From the NCBI GenBank assembly GCA_023457535.1, contig JAEWLN010000024.1:1-13008 (forward strand): a stretch of DNA of 13,008 nt. The letters are read 5' to 3'. This DNA comes from Bacteroidota bacterium (GTDB lineage: Bacteria; Bacteroidota; Bacteroidia; Flavobacteriales; Flavobacteriaceae). Of this stretch, positions 10,774 to 13,008 are shown one piece after another; within the stretch, counting starts at the first letter, position 1, and each line of letters opens with the position of its first letter. Under the pieces are notes generated by a model that was given only the letters and a program-made list of their open reading frames with translations, had not been told where the DNA came from and searched no databases. A program made the translations under genes and the position numbers.

Positions 10774-13008
10774 TCACATCACCTCCAACTTCGCAAACCG
10801 CAACAACAACTTTTTGATTCCGCCGACTTCGAACCGGATTTCCGCTTTTTTGTCTGCGCCCGCACCTTCGAGATTGATGATTTCGCCCTTGCCAAAGCGC
10901 TCGTGCATCACGACATTGCCCACCATGAGCTTGCTGTCCGATGGACTTACTGCCGATGCCGCCGATCCGCTGGGGCCAACCGGTTTTAATTTGCGGATGT
11001 TCAGGGTGGGTTTGGGCTCATTGTCCGTCAGCCACTTGGGAGGCGTACCGGCCACGGGTTTGGTTTGGCGCAATTTGGATTTATCGACATCGCCAAAAAT
11101 ATCGGCATCGATCATCGGTTTGTAACGGTAATTGGATTCCTCTGCGGTCAGGTATTCGAGGTATTGCCCGTCGATTTCATTGATGAACCGCGAGGGTTCG
11201 GCATCGGTCAATTTGCCCCATCGGTAACGCGATTGCGCATAAGTCAGGTAAGCCTGGTGTTCGGCGCGCGTCAGGGCCACGTAAAACAACCGGCGCTCTT
11301 CTTCGAGCTCACTGCGCGTGTTCATGCTCATGGCGCTCGGGAACAGATCCTCCTCCATCCCGACGACAAAAACATACGGGAATTCGAGTCCTTTGGCAAG
11401 GTGGATCGTCATCAGGGCAACACGGTCGTCATCGCCGGTGTCTTTGTCCAGGTCCGTCGCAAGGGCCACGTCCTCGAGGAATTCGGAGAGCGCGCCGCGT
11501 GCATCGGCCACTTCTTTCTGGCCTTCAGTAAAATCCTTGATCCCGTTGAGCAATTCCTCAATATTTTCGATGCGCTGTATTCCCTCAGGTGTCGCGTCTT
11601 TCTTGAGTTCCTGTACGAGCCCGGTCTTTTTGGCCACGTGATCGGCAATGTAAAATGCATCGTGCTGCTTTTCGATGATCTGAAAACTTTTGATCATGTT
11701 GACAAAATCGGTCAGCTTGTTTTTGGTGCCTGCATTGAGCTTGAGGTCGATCTTGTCAATGTTTTCCATGACTTCGAACATCGAACGTTTGTAATGGTTG
11801 GCCGCAATGGTGATTTTCTCGACCGTCGTATCACCGATGCCGCGCGCCGGATAATTGATCACCCGGATCAGCGCCTCCTCATCCTTGGGATTGATCACCA
11901 GCCGCAGGTAACATAACACGTCCTTGATTTCCTTGCGCTGGTAAAACGACAATCCGCCGTAGATGCGGTAAGGAATGTCGCGTTTGCGCAGCGCATCTTC
12001 CATCGCGCGCGATTGCGCATTGGTGCGGTACAGGATTGCAAACTGGCCGTTGTTCATTTGCTTGTTCATCTTCTGGTCCCAGATCTCGCCGGCCACGAAG
12101 CGCCCTTCCTCTGCATCGGTCATGCTGCGGTGTACCTTGACGCGCGGACCTTCGTCATTGGCCGTCCAAACCACTTTATCGAGCTTGGTTTTGTTCTTGT
12201 CGATGATCGTATTGGCCGCCTCCACGATATTGCGCGTCGAGCGGTAATTTTGCTCGAGCCGGTACGTTTTGACGCCCTCGTAATCGTTCTGGAAGTTCAG
12301 GATGTTCGAAATATTCGCACCGCGGAAGGCATAGATCGACTGCGCATCGTCGCCTACGACGCAAATGTTCTGGAACCTGTCGGACAAAGCGCGTACGATC
12401 AGGTATTGCGAATGGTTCGTATCCTGGTACTCATCGACCATGATGTACCGGAATCGGTCCTGGTATTTGGCCAGAACGTCCGGGAAACGTGCGAGCAATT
12501 CGTTGGTTTTCAAGAGCAGGTCGTCAAAATCCATGGCGCCTGCTTTGAAGCATCGGTCGACATAATTCTGGTAAATATCGCCCAGCCGCGGCTTCTTGGA
12601 CATCGCATCGGCCTCGACCAATTCCGGATTGTTGAAATACGCCTTTACCGTAATCAGGCTGTTTTTGTACGACGAAATGCGACCCAACACCTGCTTGGGT
12701 TTGTAAACGTCCTTGTCGAGCTGCATTTCCTTGATGATGGCCGAGATGAGCCTGACCGAGTCCTGCGTATCGTAAATAGTGAAATTGGACGGATACCCGA
12801 GTTTATCGGCTTCGGCGCGCAGAATCCTGGCAAATACGGAGTGGAACGTTCCCATCCACAAATTCTTCGCTTCAGCGGACCCTACGATACTTGCAATCCG
12901 GTTTTTCATTTCGCGTGCGGCCTTGTTGGTAAAGGTCAGCGCCAGGACTTTTTCGGGCTGGATGCCCTGTTCGAGCATCCACGCGATGCGGAATGTGATC
13001 ACGCGGGT
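10774..13008 (-). CDS. ATP-dependent DNA helicase, PcrA/UvrD type (5' end outside window)
   Basis: 744 codons are visible; the start and the Walker A GxGK lie beyond the right edge, the first residue seen (TRVITFRIAW) being the T after it. This superfamily 1A 3'-5' helicase works in nucleotide-excision and mismatch repair, replication restart and RNA polymerase backtracking. Motifs in order, numbered from the edge: Ia ALTFTNKAAREM (about 23-34), Ic WMGTFHSVFARIL, II DEYQDTN (192-198), III VVGDDAQSIYAFRG (217-230), IV LEQNYRST (251-258). Then come V MTIHLAKGLEFPYVFVVG and VI EEERRLFYVALTRAEH. A tail of low-complexity linker leads to a C-terminal VMHERFGKGEIINLE...EIRF block, the tudor-like domain that in PcrA/UvrD contacts RNA polymerase. 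It is not RecB or Rep, which lack this tail. pcrA or uvrD is the likely name; the two cannot be separated here. Confidence 0.95.
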   Translation of the reverse strand, partial: TRVITFRIAWMLEQGIQPEKVLALTFTNKAAREMKNRIASIVGSAEAKNLWMGTFHSVFARILRAEADKLGYPSNFTIYDTQDSVRLISAIIKEMQLDKDVYKPKQVLGRISSYKNSLITVKAYFNNPELVEADAMSKKPRLGDIYQNYVDRCFKAGAMDFDDLLLKTNELLARFPDVLAKYQDRFRYIMVDEYQDTNHSQYLIVRALSDRFQNICVVGDDAQSIYAFRGANISNILNFQNDYEGVKTYRLEQNYRSTRNIVEAANTIIDKNKTKLDKVVWTANDEGPRVKVHRSMTDAEEGRFVAGEIWDQKMNKQMNNGQFAILYRTNAQSRAMEDALRKRDIPYRIYGGLSFYQRKEIKDVLCYLRLVINPKDEEALIRVINYPARGIGDTTVEKITIAANHYKRSMFEVMENIDKIDLKLNAGTKNKLTDFVNMIKSFQIIEKQHDAFYIADHVAKKTGLVQELKKDATPEGIQRIENIEELLNGIKDFTEGQKEVADARGALSEFLEDVALATDLDKDTGDDDRVALMTIHLAKGLEFPYVFVVGMEEDLFPSAMSMNTRSELEEERRLFYVALTRAEHQAYLTYAQSRYRWGKLTDAEPSRFINEIDGQYLEYLTAEESNYRYKPMIDADIFGDVDKSKLRQTKPVAGTPPKWLTDNEPKPTLNIRKLKPVGPSGSAASAVSPSDSKLMVGNVVMHERFGKGEIINLEGAGADKKAEIRFEVGGIKKLLLRFAKLEVM

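Noticed and set aside
10559..10777. Minus-strand frame with a TSNVERR-like seven-residue repeat
   Set aside because: It is a by-product of a 7-nt repeat read in triplets, begins in the helicase 3' end and lacks any other sign of coding.

Overview
The window looks like a chromosomal segment of a Bacteroidota bacterium, most likely of the Flavobacteriales. Three things suggest this: promoters of the Bacteroidota type (TAnnTTTG near -7, sometimes with TTTG near -33), almost no Shine-Dalgarno sequences, and protein families typical of that group, including lipoproteins with short lipoboxes and an OmpA-type lipoprotein with a coiled-coil stalk. I see no phage, plasmid, insertion sequence, tRNA, rRNA or CRISPR. 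It reads as housekeeping and cell-envelope DNA, and I found no convincing new multi-gene system.

Layout, left to right. Positions 1-4090 are all on the minus strand. In transcription order these are holA (DNA polymerase III delta subunit, 3086-4090), a lipoprotein of unknown function (2248-2973), a tiny membrane protein (1917-2102), a GtrB-like polyprenyl-phosphate glycosyltransferase (934-1857), and a polytopic membrane protein that runs off the left edge and overlaps the glycosyltransferase by an ATGA junction. A long AT-rich spacer (4091-4517) separates this block from the plus-strand block. It carries the holA promoter and an orphan minus-strand terminator-like hairpin.

Positions 4518-8329 are on the plus strand. 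The first group is a small two-helix membrane protein, an L,D-transpeptidase lipoprotein and a bacterial lipocalin (Blc-like), spaced 20 and 15 nt apart. The second group is a single-domain HsdR-N-like PD-(D/E)XK protein and a GT2 glycosyltransferase that overlap by GTGA. An OmpA-family lipoprotein (8406-9245) follows from its own promoter and ends in a strong hairpin terminator.

Positions 9291-13008 are on the minus strand. In transcription order these are a PcrA/UvrD helicase (start outside the window), a 16-unit heptanucleotide tandem repeat, a YrdC/YciO-family protein (threonylcarbamoyl-AMP synthase family) and an exported protein of unknown function that overlaps its 3' end.

Functionally the window mixes genome maintenance (HolA, PcrA/UvrD, YrdC-family) with envelope building (L,D-transpeptidase crosslinking peptidoglycan, OmpA lipoprotein binding it, Blc lipocalin handling lipids at the outer membrane, glycosyltransferases for surface glycans). 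The most curious non-coding features are the heptamer array at 10655-10766 and the orphan terminator in the spacer beside holA.
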